DNA of 64,000 nucleotides from the NCBI RefSeq assembly GCF_000012365.1, contig NC_007650.1, forward strand, positions 1,116,001 to 1,180,000, written 5' to 3'. Source of the stretch: Burkholderia thailandensis E264. Lineage in GTDB: Bacteria > Pseudomonadota > Gammaproteobacteria > Burkholderiales > Burkholderiaceae. The stretch's first letter is position 1. Each line of letters begins with the position of its first letter. A program made the position numbers and the translations under genes. Under the pieces are notes generated by a model that was not told the origin of the DNA, searched no databases, and worked only from the letters and a program-made list of their open reading frames with translations. Below are positions 46,419 to 54,550 of this stretch, in pieces.

Positions 46419-47758
46419 GCGGCGCCCTCCAGCGCGCGCAGCGCCTTCTCGAAGAAGTCGATCGAGCCGAAGTTGCCGGACTTCAGCGCGAGGCCGAGCG
46501 GCTGCGCGCGGGGCGTTTCGCGGGGGCTTCCTTCGGTCGCTCCACCGGGGCTTCCTTCGGTCGTCGCGGCGGCGGGCACGCCGGGGTCGATCTGCGCGCC
46601 GATCCGCAGCGCCTTCACGCCGAGCGCCTGCACGACCGCGCCGGACGTTTCGCCGCCCGCGACGACGAACTTGCGCACGCCGAGCTCGCGCAGTCCGCGT
46701 GCGATCGCGGCAAGCGTCGCCTCGACGAGATGGCCGGCGGCTTCGACGCCGAGCGCCTGCTGCACCTGCTTCACTTCGTCGGGCGCGGCCGTCGCGTAGA
46801 TCAGCACCGGCTGCGGCAGATGCAGGCGCGCGAACGCGAGCGCCTGTTCGACGACAGGCTCGCCGCGCGCGGCCGCGAGCGGATCGATCCGGAACGCCGG
46901 GCGCGCGGCGCGCCACGCCGCGACCTGCGCGTTGGTCGCCTTCGAAGCGCTGCCGGCGAGCACCGCCGACGCGCCTTCGATCGCGGGCAGCGCGGCCGCG
47001 TCGCCGCGCTCGGGCAACAGAGCGCCGAGCCGGAAGTTCGACGGCAGCCCGAGCGCGACGCCGGAGCCGCCCGTGATGAGGGGCAGGTCCGCGCACGCCT
47101 CGCCGAGCACGTACAGATCGAGGTCGGTCAGCGCGTCCGCGATCGCAATCCGCACGCCTTCGCGGCGCAGCGTGTCGATCGTCTCGCGCACGGCGGACGT
47201 GCCGAGCGCGATCGCGTCGTGGCGGATCAGGCCGACCTTCGAGCGCGTCTGCCGCTGCAGCACGCGCACGAGGTTCGCATCCTTCATCGGCGTGAGCGGA
47301 TGGTTTTCCATCCCCGATTCGCTGAGCAGCGCATCGCCGACGAACAGATGGCCGCGATACACGGTGCGGCCGTTTTCAGGAAACGCGGGGCACGCGATCG
47401 TGAACGCGTGCTCGCCGCCCAGCGCGTCGAGCAATGCGTCGGCGACGGGGCCGATGTTGCCCGCGTCGGTCGAATCGAAGGTCGAGCAGTATTTGAAGAA
47501 GAACTGGCGGCAGCCCTGCGCGCGAAGCCACTCGAGCGCGGCGAGCGATTGCGCGACCGCATCGGCGGCGGCAATCGTGCGCGACTTCAGCGCGACGACG
47601 ATCGCATCGGCTTGCACGGGCGCGCCGGCGGCCGGCACGCCGATCGTCTGCACGGTGCGCATGCCGCTCTTGACGAGCATGTTCGCGAGATCGGTCGCGC
47701 CGGTGAAATCGTCGGCGATGCAGCCGAGCAGGGGGCGAAAGGCTTGATCGGTGCTCAT
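46415..47758 (-). CDS. otnK: 3-oxo-tetronate kinase (DUF1537/four-carbon acid sugar kinase)
   Basis: This kinase phosphorylates 3-oxo-tetronate at C4 with ATP. It encodes 447 aa. The N-terminal sugar-acid-binding domain opens LLGCIADDFTGATDLANML, the family hallmark, with the conserved FFKYCSTFDSTDAGNIGPV. The C-terminal nucleotide domain shows FVVAGGETSGAVVQALGV and a late SLALKSGNFG-like loop (GLALKSGNFGS). About 25 residues of Gly/Ser/Thr/Pro repeat (TTEGSPGGATEGSPRETP) interrupt just before that last loop. This is unusual and probably a surface insertion. It is coupled to otnC. Confidence 0.9.
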   Translation of the reverse strand: MSTDQAFRPLLGCIADDFTGATDLANMLVKSGMRTVQTIGVPAAGAPVQADAIVVALKSRTIAAADAVAQSLAALEWLRAQGCRQFFFKYCSTFDSTDAGNIGPVADALLDALGGEHAFTIACPAFPENGRTVYRGHLFVGDALLSESGMENHPLTPMKDANLVRVLQRQTRSKVGLIRHDAIALGTSAVRETIDTLRREGVRIAIADALTDLDLYVLGEACADLPLITGGSGVALGLPSNFRLGALLPERGDAAALPAIEGASAVLAGSASKATNAQVAAWRAARPAFRIDPLAAARGEPVVEQALAFARLHLPQPVLIYATAAPDEVKQVQQALGVEAAGHLVEATLAAIARGLRELGVRKFVVAGGETSGAVVQALGVKALRIGAQIDPGVPAAATTEGSPGGATEGSPRETPRAQPLGLALKSGNFGSIDFFEKALRALEGAA

Positions 47759-47780
47759 GGCGGCGGAGATCTCCGGGAAA

Positions 47781-48671
47781 TCAGCGGCGCGCCGGCAGTG
47801 CGATGCCGGGGAAGGTCTTGATGACGGCCGAGTCGTCCTCGCCGCCGTGGCCCGCGCTCGACGCGCTCATGAACATCTGGTGCGCGGCGGCCGACAGCGG
47901 CAGCGGGAATGTGGTGCGGCGCGCGGTGTCGAGCACGAGGCCGAGATCCTTCACGAAGATGTCGACGGCCGACAGCGGCGTGTAGTCGCCGTTCAGGATG
48001 TGCGGCACGCGGTTCTCGAACATCCACGAATTGCCGGCGCTGTGCGTGATCACGTCGTACAGCGCGTCGGGGTCGACGCCTTCGCGCAGCCCGAGCGCCA
48101 TCGCCTCGGCCGCCGCCGCGATGTGCACGCCCGCGAGCAACTGATTGATGATCTTCACCTTCGAGCCCGCGCCGTGCGCGTCGCCGAGCCGGTAGACCTT
48201 GCCCGCGATCGCGGCGAGCACGTCATCGCACGCCTCGTACGCGGCGGCGGGGCCCGACGTCATCATCGTCATCTCGCCCGCCGCCGCGCGCGCGGCGCCG
48301 CCCGACACGGGCGCGTCGAGCATCAGCAGGCCGGCCGCCGCGAGCCGCGCGCCGAGCTGGATCGCGAACTCCGGCGCGACCGTCGCGCTCGAGATCACGA
48401 CGCCGCCGCGCGGCATCGCGGCCGCGGCTCCGCGCTCGCCGAACAGCACCGCATCGGTTTGCTCCGCGTTGACGACGAGCGTGATCACGACGTCGCACCG
48501 CGCGCCGAGCTCGGCGGGCGTCGCGCAGCGCACGCCGCCTTCGGCGGCGAAGGCGGCGAGCACGTGCTCGCGCACGTCGCATGCGTGCACGCGAAAGCCC
48601 GCGCGCAACAGCGAGCGCGCGACGCCCAGGCCCATCGCGCCCAGTCCGATGACGCCAACATTCCGTGACAT
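47781..48671 (-). CDS. ltnD: L-threonate dehydrogenase (beta-hydroxyacid dehydrogenase family)
   Basis: This enzyme oxidises L-threonate to 2-oxo-threonate with NAD. It encodes 296 aa. The Rossmann start is NVGVIGLGAMGLGVARSLL, the substrate loop LDAPVSGGAARAAAGEMTMM, and the catalytic lysine lies in GAGSKVKIINQLLAG. These are the three signatures of 3-hydroxyisobutyrate/tartronate-semialdehyde-like dehydrogenases. The otn neighbours identify it as LtnD. It is first structural gene after the GntR regulator (70-bp gap). GAAGG lies near the ATG. Confidence 0.87.
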   Translation of the reverse strand: MSRNVGVIGLGAMGLGVARSLLRAGFRVHACDVREHVLAAFAAEGGVRCATPAELGARCDVVITLVVNAEQTDAVLFGERGAAAAMPRGGVVISSATVAPEFAIQLGARLAAAGLLMLDAPVSGGAARAAAGEMTMMTSGPAAAYEACDDVLAAIAGKVYRLGDAHGAGSKVKIINQLLAGVHIAAAAEAMALGLREGVDPDALYDVITHSAGNSWMFENRVPHILNGDYTPLSAVDIFVKDLGLVLDTARRTTFPLPLSAAAHQMFMSASSAGHGGEDDSAVIKTFPGIALPARR

Positions 48672-48741
48672 GGTCAAAACCTTCCTGTCGATTCGTTCGG
48701 GAGGCGATCCGCGCGCGCCGTGCGGCCGCGCGCGGATCGGA

Positions 48742-49446
48742 TCAGCAAATGCCGGCTTCGGCGAGACGGCGCGCCGCGTTGTACATGTGCGCGCGGGCCG
48801 CGTTGCGGGCGGCGGACGGATCGCGCGCGCGGATCGCGTCGGCGATCGCCGCATGCTCCTCGCGCACCTGCCGCGAGAAGTCCTCGCGGGTGGCCTCGTT
48901 GCCGCGCGTGACCTTCACGCCAGCCTCGAGGTACTGATTCAGGAAGCTGAGCGTCTTCAGGAAATACGGATTGCCGGTGACGCTCGCGATCATCCGGTGG
49001 AACGCCACGTCCTCCGCGACGCCGTCGCGGCCTTCGGCCACCGCGTCGTCGATCTTCGCGAGCGCGGCGTCGATGTCCTCCATGTCCTCGTCGGTGCGAT
49101 GGAGCGCGGCTTCGGCGGCCACTTCGGCCTCGATCGCGCGGCGCACCGCGAGCAGGTGCGGCAGCGCGCTCGCCTCGACCGCCTCCGCGTAATCGATCCG
49201 CAGCGGCCGGATCGCCGCGTGCTGCGCGATGTAGACGCCGCTGCCCTGGCGCGGCTCGACGACGCCCTCGTTCTTCAGGCGCGAGATCGCCTCGCGGATC
49301 ACCGTGCGGCTCACGCCGAACTCCTGCGCGAGCACCGCTTCGGTCGGCAGCTTGCCGGTGCCGGCGAAGCTGCCGATCTCGATCTGCTTCAGAAGCTGCT
49401 GGGCGACCGTGTCGCTCATCGCCCGGGTCGGGATTTTTTCGAACAT
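48742..49446 (-). CDS. GntR/FadR-type regulator of the tetronate operon
   Basis: This regulator has 234 aa. The N-terminal winged helix (GKLPTEAVLAQEFGVSRTVIREAISRLKNEGVVEPRQGSGVYI) is classic GntR. The C-terminal all-helical FCD domain has likely metal/ligand histidines (EDVAFHRMI, EEHAAIADAI, RAHMYNA). It is upstream of and collinear with ltnD-otnK-otnC, so it probably represses the operon and is relieved by a tetronate or oxo-tetronate. An imperfect dyad (49457-49484) lies just upstream of its own start and may be its operator. Confidence 0.87.
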   Translation of the reverse strand: MFEKIPTRAMSDTVAQQLLKQIEIGSFAGTGKLPTEAVLAQEFGVSRTVIREAISRLKNEGVVEPRQGSGVYIAQHAAIRPLRIDYAEAVEASALPHLLAVRRAIEAEVAAEAALHRTDEDMEDIDAALAKIDDAVAEGRDGVAEDVAFHRMIASVTGNPYFLKTLSFLNQYLEAGVKVTRGNEATREDFSRQVREEHAAIADAIRARDPSAARNAARAHMYNAARRLAEAGIC

Positions 49447-49456
49447 GGCGAAAGTT

Positions 49457-49484
49457 TTGTCATGTGATATGGTCATCATACAAC
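49457..49484. promoter_or_regulatory. Possible GntR operator / operon promoter region
   Basis: AT-rich island TTGTCATG...CATACAAC in a GC-rich setting, with imperfect inverted arms (TTGT-x-ATG against CAT-x-ACAA), 10 bp upstream of the GntR ATG. Read as the candidate operator of the tetronate operon. The match to a FadR-type consensus is loose. Confidence 0.4.
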
Positions 49485-49635
49485 TTGGAGATCGGGTGGG
49501 CATTCGGGATAACCCTTGGGGGCGGGTTTTGGCGAAACCGCGCACGGGCGGCCAGAATAGAAGTTTTCCGCTGTCCGGAGCCCGCCGCCCGCTGGCGGCT
49601 CGGCGCTTCCGGACCCACGACGCGAGGCCGACCGC

Positions 49636-50250
49636 ATGACGCCGCCGATCAAGCTGGTGCTGTTCGACATGGAGGGCGTGCTGTCGGCGTACGACCGCGC
49701 CGCGCGCACCGCACGCCTCGCCGACCTGACGGGGCGGCCGCCCGACGCGGTGCGCCGTGCGATCTGGGAGTCGGGCCTCGAAGCGCGCGCCGACGCGGGG
49801 CTCATCGGCGTCGACCAATACCTGAGCGAGCTGGCCGCGCTGCTCGGCGCGCCGGTGAGCCGCGACGACTGGCTGATCGCGCGCCGGGCGTCGATCACGC
49901 CGAACCTGGACGTCGTCGCGCTGGCCGAGCGCGTCGCGCGGCGCAGCCGGATCGCGGTGCTGACGAACAACTGCCGGCTGGTCACCGATTACATCGACTA
50001 TCTGAATCCGCCTGTCGCGCGCGTGTTCGGCGCGCACGTATATCCGTCGGCGACGTTCGGCGCGGCGAAGCCGGATGCGCAGGCGTATCTCGGATGCGTC
50101 GGATGGCTCGGCGTGACGGCGCAAGAGACGCTGTTCATCGACGACGCCGATGCGAATGTCGAGGGCGCGGCGAGTGCCGGGTTGCTGGCGTGCAAGTTCG
50201 TGAGCGTGCAGGCGCTGGCGGAGGAGCTCGAGCGGCGGCGGTTGATCTAG
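49636..50250 (+). CDS. HAD-superfamily hydrolase
   Basis: This probable phosphatase or dehalogenase-fold enzyme has 204 aa. Motif I is VLFDMEGVL (normally DxDG), motif II VLTNN, motif III lysine in GAAKPDAQAY, and motif IV LFIDDADANVEGA. The second Asp of motif I, the acid/base residue of true phosphatases, is Glu here, so activity may be altered. It resembles YihX/epoxide-hydrolase N-domain-type HAD proteins. It is divergent from the GntR gene, sharing a 190-bp promoter region, but has no clear link to tetronate use. Confidence 0.8.
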   Translation: MTPPIKLVLFDMEGVLSAYDRAARTARLADLTGRPPDAVRRAIWESGLEARADAGLIGVDQYLSELAALLGAPVSRDDWLIARRASITPNLDVVALAERVARRSRIAVLTNNCRLVTDYIDYLNPPVARVFGAHVYPSATFGAAKPDAQAYLGCVGWLGVTAQETLFIDDADANVEGAASAGLLACKFVSVQALAEELERRRLI

Positions 50251-50567
50251 ACGCGGATGCGCGGCGGCGGGCGGCGGGCGCGGGTCTGGCGCGTCGAATT
50301 CAATCGCGATGGCGCTTGCATTCGAGTCCGCGCGCGGGTTCGCCCGTGCCTTATTGTCATGTCATGGGGCCGTGCCGGCGTCCGATTGCCGCCGGCCGTC
50401 CTGGGTCGTTCGATGACCGCGAAATCCGGCGGCGGACTCGCGCGGCATGATCTGTAGTATGACGGTCCTGAACTCGGGTACGACGAGCGCGCTTACGAGC
50501 GTGCCGGTTTCCCTTGCACCTGACGCTACGTGATGTTCTATCGTTGGCACCGACGACTGGGAAGGCA
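50251..50567. other. Intergenic gap upstream of the MerR fusion gene
   Basis: 317 bp. It should contain the MerR-type promoter; a TTGCAC lies at about 50513 but I could not define a convincing long-spacer promoter or dyad. No gene seen. Confidence 0.4.
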
Positions 50568-52460
50568 ATGCGACTGAAAATCGGCGAACTGGCGAAGACC
50601 GTGGGACTGAGCGTTAGAGCGCTGCATCACTATGACGCAATCGGTTTGCTATCGCCGTCACAGCGCACCGAGGGTGGCGCGCGCCTGTATGGGCGAGACG
50701 ATCTCATCCGGCTGCATCGCATCGAGGCGCTGAAACGGTTCGGGTATTCACTTCCGGACATCAAGGCCAGCCTGGATGGCCAACTCGCCGGTGGGCCGCT
50801 GCAGATCCTGCGGCGCCAGATCGCGGAGCTTGACGCACAGGCGTCGCGGGCGCAGCGCCTGAGCCGCCACTTGCGACACCTCGTCGACATGGTGGCCGCC
50901 GGCAGCGAGACCGCGGCGGTCGACTGGCTGAACACGCTGGAGCTGATGAACATGTACCAAAAACACCTTGACGACGACGAACTCGACACGCTGCTTGCAT
51001 CCGGGCCGGATACGGTCGCGCCGATGGACCCGGCGTGGGTCGAACTCGTCGACGAGGTCCGCGGCGCGATGCGGCAAGCGCTGCCGGCCGAAAGCGACGC
51101 GGCCCAGGCGCTGGCCTGGCGCTGGATCCGGCTGATGATCCGAATGACCCGCAATGACCCGGCGCTCGCCACCAAGCTGATGAGGATACAGCTCGGCGAG
51201 CCGCGCGCTCAGCACCTCGTCGGCATCACGGCGGCGATGTTGACGTGGGTCGGCGAGGCTTTCGCGCACGCGCGCTGCACCCTGTTCGCCAAGTACCTGA
51301 GCCCGGCGCAGACCGAAGAGGTCCGGCGTCGCCAGCTCGCGGACACGAACATGCACGCATGGCTGGCGCTGGTGGCCGAGCTGAGGGCGCACATGGAGGC
51401 GGGCGTCGATGCCGGCGCCGCGCCGGTGCAGGAGATCGTGAAGCGCTGGCAGCAGCTCTTTCGCGAGAGCTTTTGCGGTGACGACGAGGTCCTGGAGGCG
51501 CATGTGCGCGATGCGTTGATGCGCGAGCCGGACCTGCAACTCGGGGGCGGCTTCGACGACGCCCTGCTGGCCTATCTGCACAAGGCGCATATCGTCGGCC
51601 ACGACATCGCGCCGGGCGACGCCGGGCCCAAGCCGAGCGCCCTGATGGTGGCGAAGCAGCGCGCGGCGCACCAGCTGCTCGACCGGCCGCTGGTGCTCGA
51701 CGATCCGGTCGCGCTGGCCATCCTCGGCGCCGCGCAGGGGCAGGCGCTGCGCGACGATCTCGACAGGTTCCGCAATCCGGCATCGTTGGGGATGCGCAGT
51801 TCGGTGATCGTGCGCAGCCGGCTCGCCGACGACGCGTGGGCCGAGGCCATCGAGCGCGGCGTGCGCCAGTACGTCGTCCTCGGCGCGGGGCTCGACACCA
51901 GCGCGTACAGGCGTCCCGACGCGCCGGGCCGTATCTTCGAGGTCGACCTGCCGGCGACGCAGCGGTGGAAGCGCACGCGCCTGCGCGAGGCCGGCATTGC
52001 CGAGCCGCCGTCGCTACATTTCGTGCCGGTGGACTTCGAGACGGTCAGCCTCGCCGAGGGCTTGGCGCGTGCCGGTTTCGATGCAAGCGCGCCCGCCGTT
52101 TTCAGCTGGCTCGGCGTGACGATGTATCTCGACGAGGCGGCGATCATCGAGACCTTGCGCTTCATCGCCGGCTGCGCCAAAGGCAGCGCAGTGCTGTTCG
52201 AATATGCGATGCCTCTGTCCAGCCTGCCTCCGATGATGCGCATCGCGATGGAGCAGTTGACGGCGCAATTCGCCGAACGCGGCGAGCCGTGGAAGAGCTT
52301 CTTCGAACCGGCTGCGCTGGCGCGGATGCTGACCACGCTGGGCTTCGGCAGCATCCGCGCCTGGACGCCGGACGAACTGAACCGACGCTATCTCACGAAC
52401 CGCGCCGATGGACTTCGCATCGGCGCTGCGCCGGTGCGTCTGATCATGGCGACCGTCTAG
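50568..52460 (+). CDS. MerR regulator fused to a SAM-dependent methyltransferase
   Basis: This protein has 630 aa with three parts. Residues 1-70 are a MerR winged helix (LKIGELAKTVGLSVRALHHYDAIGLLSPS), followed by the dimer helix. Residues about 110-340 are helical and unassigned, perhaps a TipA-like ligand domain. Residues about 350-630 are a class I methyltransferase of the TIGR00027/LCMT-like family: MVAKQRAAHQLLDRPLVLDDPVAL, the SAM loop VVLGAGLDTSAYRR, FEVDLPATQRWKR and FSWLGVTMYLDEAAI. The start at 50568 follows GGGAAGG. A regulator with its own methyltransferase is rare. It could sense and modify a small toxic molecule. No target gene is adjacent on its strand. Confidence 0.85.
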   Translation: MRLKIGELAKTVGLSVRALHHYDAIGLLSPSQRTEGGARLYGRDDLIRLHRIEALKRFGYSLPDIKASLDGQLAGGPLQILRRQIAELDAQASRAQRLSRHLRHLVDMVAAGSETAAVDWLNTLELMNMYQKHLDDDELDTLLASGPDTVAPMDPAWVELVDEVRGAMRQALPAESDAAQALAWRWIRLMIRMTRNDPALATKLMRIQLGEPRAQHLVGITAAMLTWVGEAFAHARCTLFAKYLSPAQTEEVRRRQLADTNMHAWLALVAELRAHMEAGVDAGAAPVQEIVKRWQQLFRESFCGDDEVLEAHVRDALMREPDLQLGGGFDDALLAYLHKAHIVGHDIAPGDAGPKPSALMVAKQRAAHQLLDRPLVLDDPVALAILGAAQGQALRDDLDRFRNPASLGMRSSVIVRSRLADDAWAEAIERGVRQYVVLGAGLDTSAYRRPDAPGRIFEVDLPATQRWKRTRLREAGIAEPPSLHFVPVDFETVSLAEGLARAGFDASAPAVFSWLGVTMYLDEAAIIETLRFIAGCAKGSAVLFEYAMPLSSLPPMMRIAMEQLTAQFAERGEPWKSFFEPAALARMLTTLGFGSIRAWTPDELNRRYLTNRADGLRIGAAPVRLIMATV

Positions 52461-52726
52461 CGGTGCTGGCCGGATCGCGCGGCCTATACCTCGATCCGGA
52501 TGACTCCGGCCTTCGTTTCGAGCGCGCGCCGGATTCCGATGCTCGTTCGGGGAACCTCGAAGGACCGTTGCGACGCGCAAGGAGCCGGCCGGAGCCGCGG
52601 CTCGACGTCGCCGCGATGGCGTCATCCGAACGGCCGCTGCGGCCCTGGCTTCGGCCTCTCGGCTCCGGCGCGGCTTTCCGGCTTGGGAGCCGGGCCAGCC
52701 GGCCGGCACCGCGGTTTCAGCCGCGC

Positions 52727-53542
52727 CTAAAACCCGTACAACTCAACCGGATTGTCGACGAGTATCTTGCGGCGAATCTCGTCGCTTTTCACGAGCCGCA
52801 TCGCCCAGTCGAGCATGCGGGCGTCGTCGGGCACGGGCCGCACGTTGGGGTGCGGCCAATTCGATGCCCACACGCCGCGCTCGGGAAATCGTGTCGAAAG
52901 CGTGCGCACGAGCCACGACACGTCGTCGAAATCAGGCGCGCCGTCGCGCGAACTTTCGTATGGCGCGGACAGCTTGATCCAGCAACGCGGCCCGTCGAGC
53001 AGGCGGCACAATGACGCGAACCCTTCGCTTTGCGGCGTGACCGGCGCGAGAAACTTGCCGAGATGATCGATGACGAGCTTCGACGGCAGGCTCGCGAGCC
53101 TCGCTTCATGATGCGGCAGGGTGTGCGCGTCGAACTGGAGGTTGATGTTCCAGCCCATCGGTGCGATGCGCGCCGACATATCCGTGAGCGCGTCCCACGG
53201 CAGCAAGCCGCCCGGAAGCATCATGAATCGCACGCCACGTATGCCGGCATCGTGCAGGCGCTGCAGTTCCCCGTCGCCGACATCGGGCGGCACGACCGCG
53301 ATGCCGCGCGCACCGTCGCCGAGCCGCGCGATGGCCGCGAGCGTGCAGCGGTTGTCGAAGCCGTACCCCGTCGGCTGCACGACGATCGCGCGCGAGAAGC
53401 CGAGCGCGCGCTGCACCTCCCGATATGCCGATGCAGGCGCCGGAGGCGGCGTGAACGTCGCGCTCGCCGCCAGCGGATAGCCTTCCTCATACACGTGGAT
53501 GTGGCAGTCGCACGCGCCTTCGAAATCGATCGGAGCAATCAT
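52727..53542 (-). CDS. Amidohydrolase/lactonase of the PDC-hydrolase family
   Basis: This TIM-barrel hydrolase has 271 aa. CDCHIHVYEEGYPL gives the HxH motif. GVRFMMLPGG, FDAHTLPHH, LVIDHLGKF and WASNWPHPN (the late Asn/Asp-containing strand) follow the amidohydrolase_2 pattern of 2-pyrone-4,6-dicarboxylate lactonase and D-galactarolactone isomerase. It probably opens or isomerises a sugar-acid or aromatic lactone. It is last in the TRAP/LacI operon and overlaps the dehydrogenase gene by 4 bp, so it should act on the same imported compound. Confidence 0.83.
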   Translation of the reverse strand: MIAPIDFEGACDCHIHVYEEGYPLAASATFTPPPAPASAYREVQRALGFSRAIVVQPTGYGFDNRCTLAAIARLGDGARGIAVVPPDVGDGELQRLHDAGIRGVRFMMLPGGLLPWDALTDMSARIAPMGWNINLQFDAHTLPHHEARLASLPSKLVIDHLGKFLAPVTPQSEGFASLCRLLDGPRCWIKLSAPYESSRDGAPDFDDVSWLVRTLSTRFPERGVWASNWPHPNVRPVPDDARMLDWAMRLVKSDEIRRKILVDNPVELYGF

Positions 53543-54546
53543 TGCGCGGCCGCCTGCATGGCGAAGTTCGAGAGGCGGTATGCGTGCGCCGCATTCACGG
53601 CACCGACGGGCGTGCGGCCTTGAAACAGCGCCTCGGTTTGCGCGATCGTTTCCATCGATTGGTGCTCGATGGCGCCCGGCGTCAGCCCGCCGATGTGCGG
53701 CGTCGCGATCACGCGCGAATGGGCCGCCAGCGAAGGCGAGGGCATCTGGTCTGCCGCGCGGCCCACATCGAGCGCGCATCCTGCGAGATGACCGCGCTCC
53801 AGCGCGGCGAGCAGCGCGGCATCGTCGACGAGTTCGCCGCGCGCCGCGTTGATGAAGTACGCGCCGGGCTTCATCGCCGCGAAGGCGCGCGCGTTCATGA
53901 GGTTCGTGGTCTGCGGCGTGGCGGGCGCGAGGCATGCGACGAAGTCGGCCTCGCCGAGCAGATCCTCCAAGCCGGCCTGATGCACGCGCGCATCGTCGAT
54001 CGTGACGTAAGGATCGGACACGATGACGCGCATGCCGAATGCCAAGGCGAGATCGCACAGGTAGCGCGATATCTGCCCATAGCCGATCACGCCGAACGTG
54101 CTGCCGCGCAACTCGCGGCCCATCTTCTGAGCGGGGGCTTCGTGGCGGTGATACGCCTGCGCATACGCGGTCGTTCCGCGCGCGAGATCGAGCATCACGC
54201 CGATCACCCACTCCGACACGGCCGGCACGAAGCCCGCGCTCGCCTGCGTGACGAGCACGCCCAGTTCGCTCGCGGCGTCGACATCGATCGTGCGGATATC
54301 CACCGCGCAACGCACGAAGGCGGCCAGCTTCGGCAGCGCTTCGAACAACGCGCGCGGCGCGGGCGTCTGCCGGTACGCGATGATGACATCGGCGTCGCGC
54401 GCGGCGCCGGCGAGTTCCGCCGGCGTCAGCTCCCGATCTTCGGCGTTGTACGTGACGTCGGCGAACTTCGCGAGCGCCGCCGCCGCGCGCGCGCCGAAAT
54501 AATGATCCAGCATGTGCCGGGGGTGACTCACGAATACTCTGTTCAT
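53539..54546 (-). CDS. D-isomer-specific 2-hydroxyacid dehydrogenase
   Basis: This NAD(P) oxidoreductase has 335 aa. The Rossmann loop is GSTFGVIGYGQISRYLCDLA, with the usual Asp/Pro segment SDPYVTI after it. The catalytic Arg, Glu and His are in NAARGELVDDAALLAAL, ALDVG and ATPHIGGLT. It probably interconverts a 2-keto and 2-hydroxy acid derived from the TRAP substrate. The gene lies 4 bp after lacI-type regulator's stop and overlaps the hydrolase gene (ATGA). Confidence 0.88.
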   Translation of the reverse strand: MNRVFVSHPRHMLDHYFGARAAAALAKFADVTYNAEDRELTPAELAGAARDADVIIAYRQTPAPRALFEALPKLAAFVRCAVDIRTIDVDAASELGVLVTQASAGFVPAVSEWVIGVMLDLARGTTAYAQAYHRHEAPAQKMGRELRGSTFGVIGYGQISRYLCDLALAFGMRVIVSDPYVTIDDARVHQAGLEDLLGEADFVACLAPATPQTTNLMNARAFAAMKPGAYFINAARGELVDDAALLAALERGHLAGCALDVGRAADQMPSPSLAAHSRVIATPHIGGLTPGAIEHQSMETIAQTEALFQGRTPVGAVNAAHAYRLSNFAMQAAAQ

Positions 54547-54550
54547 GTCC

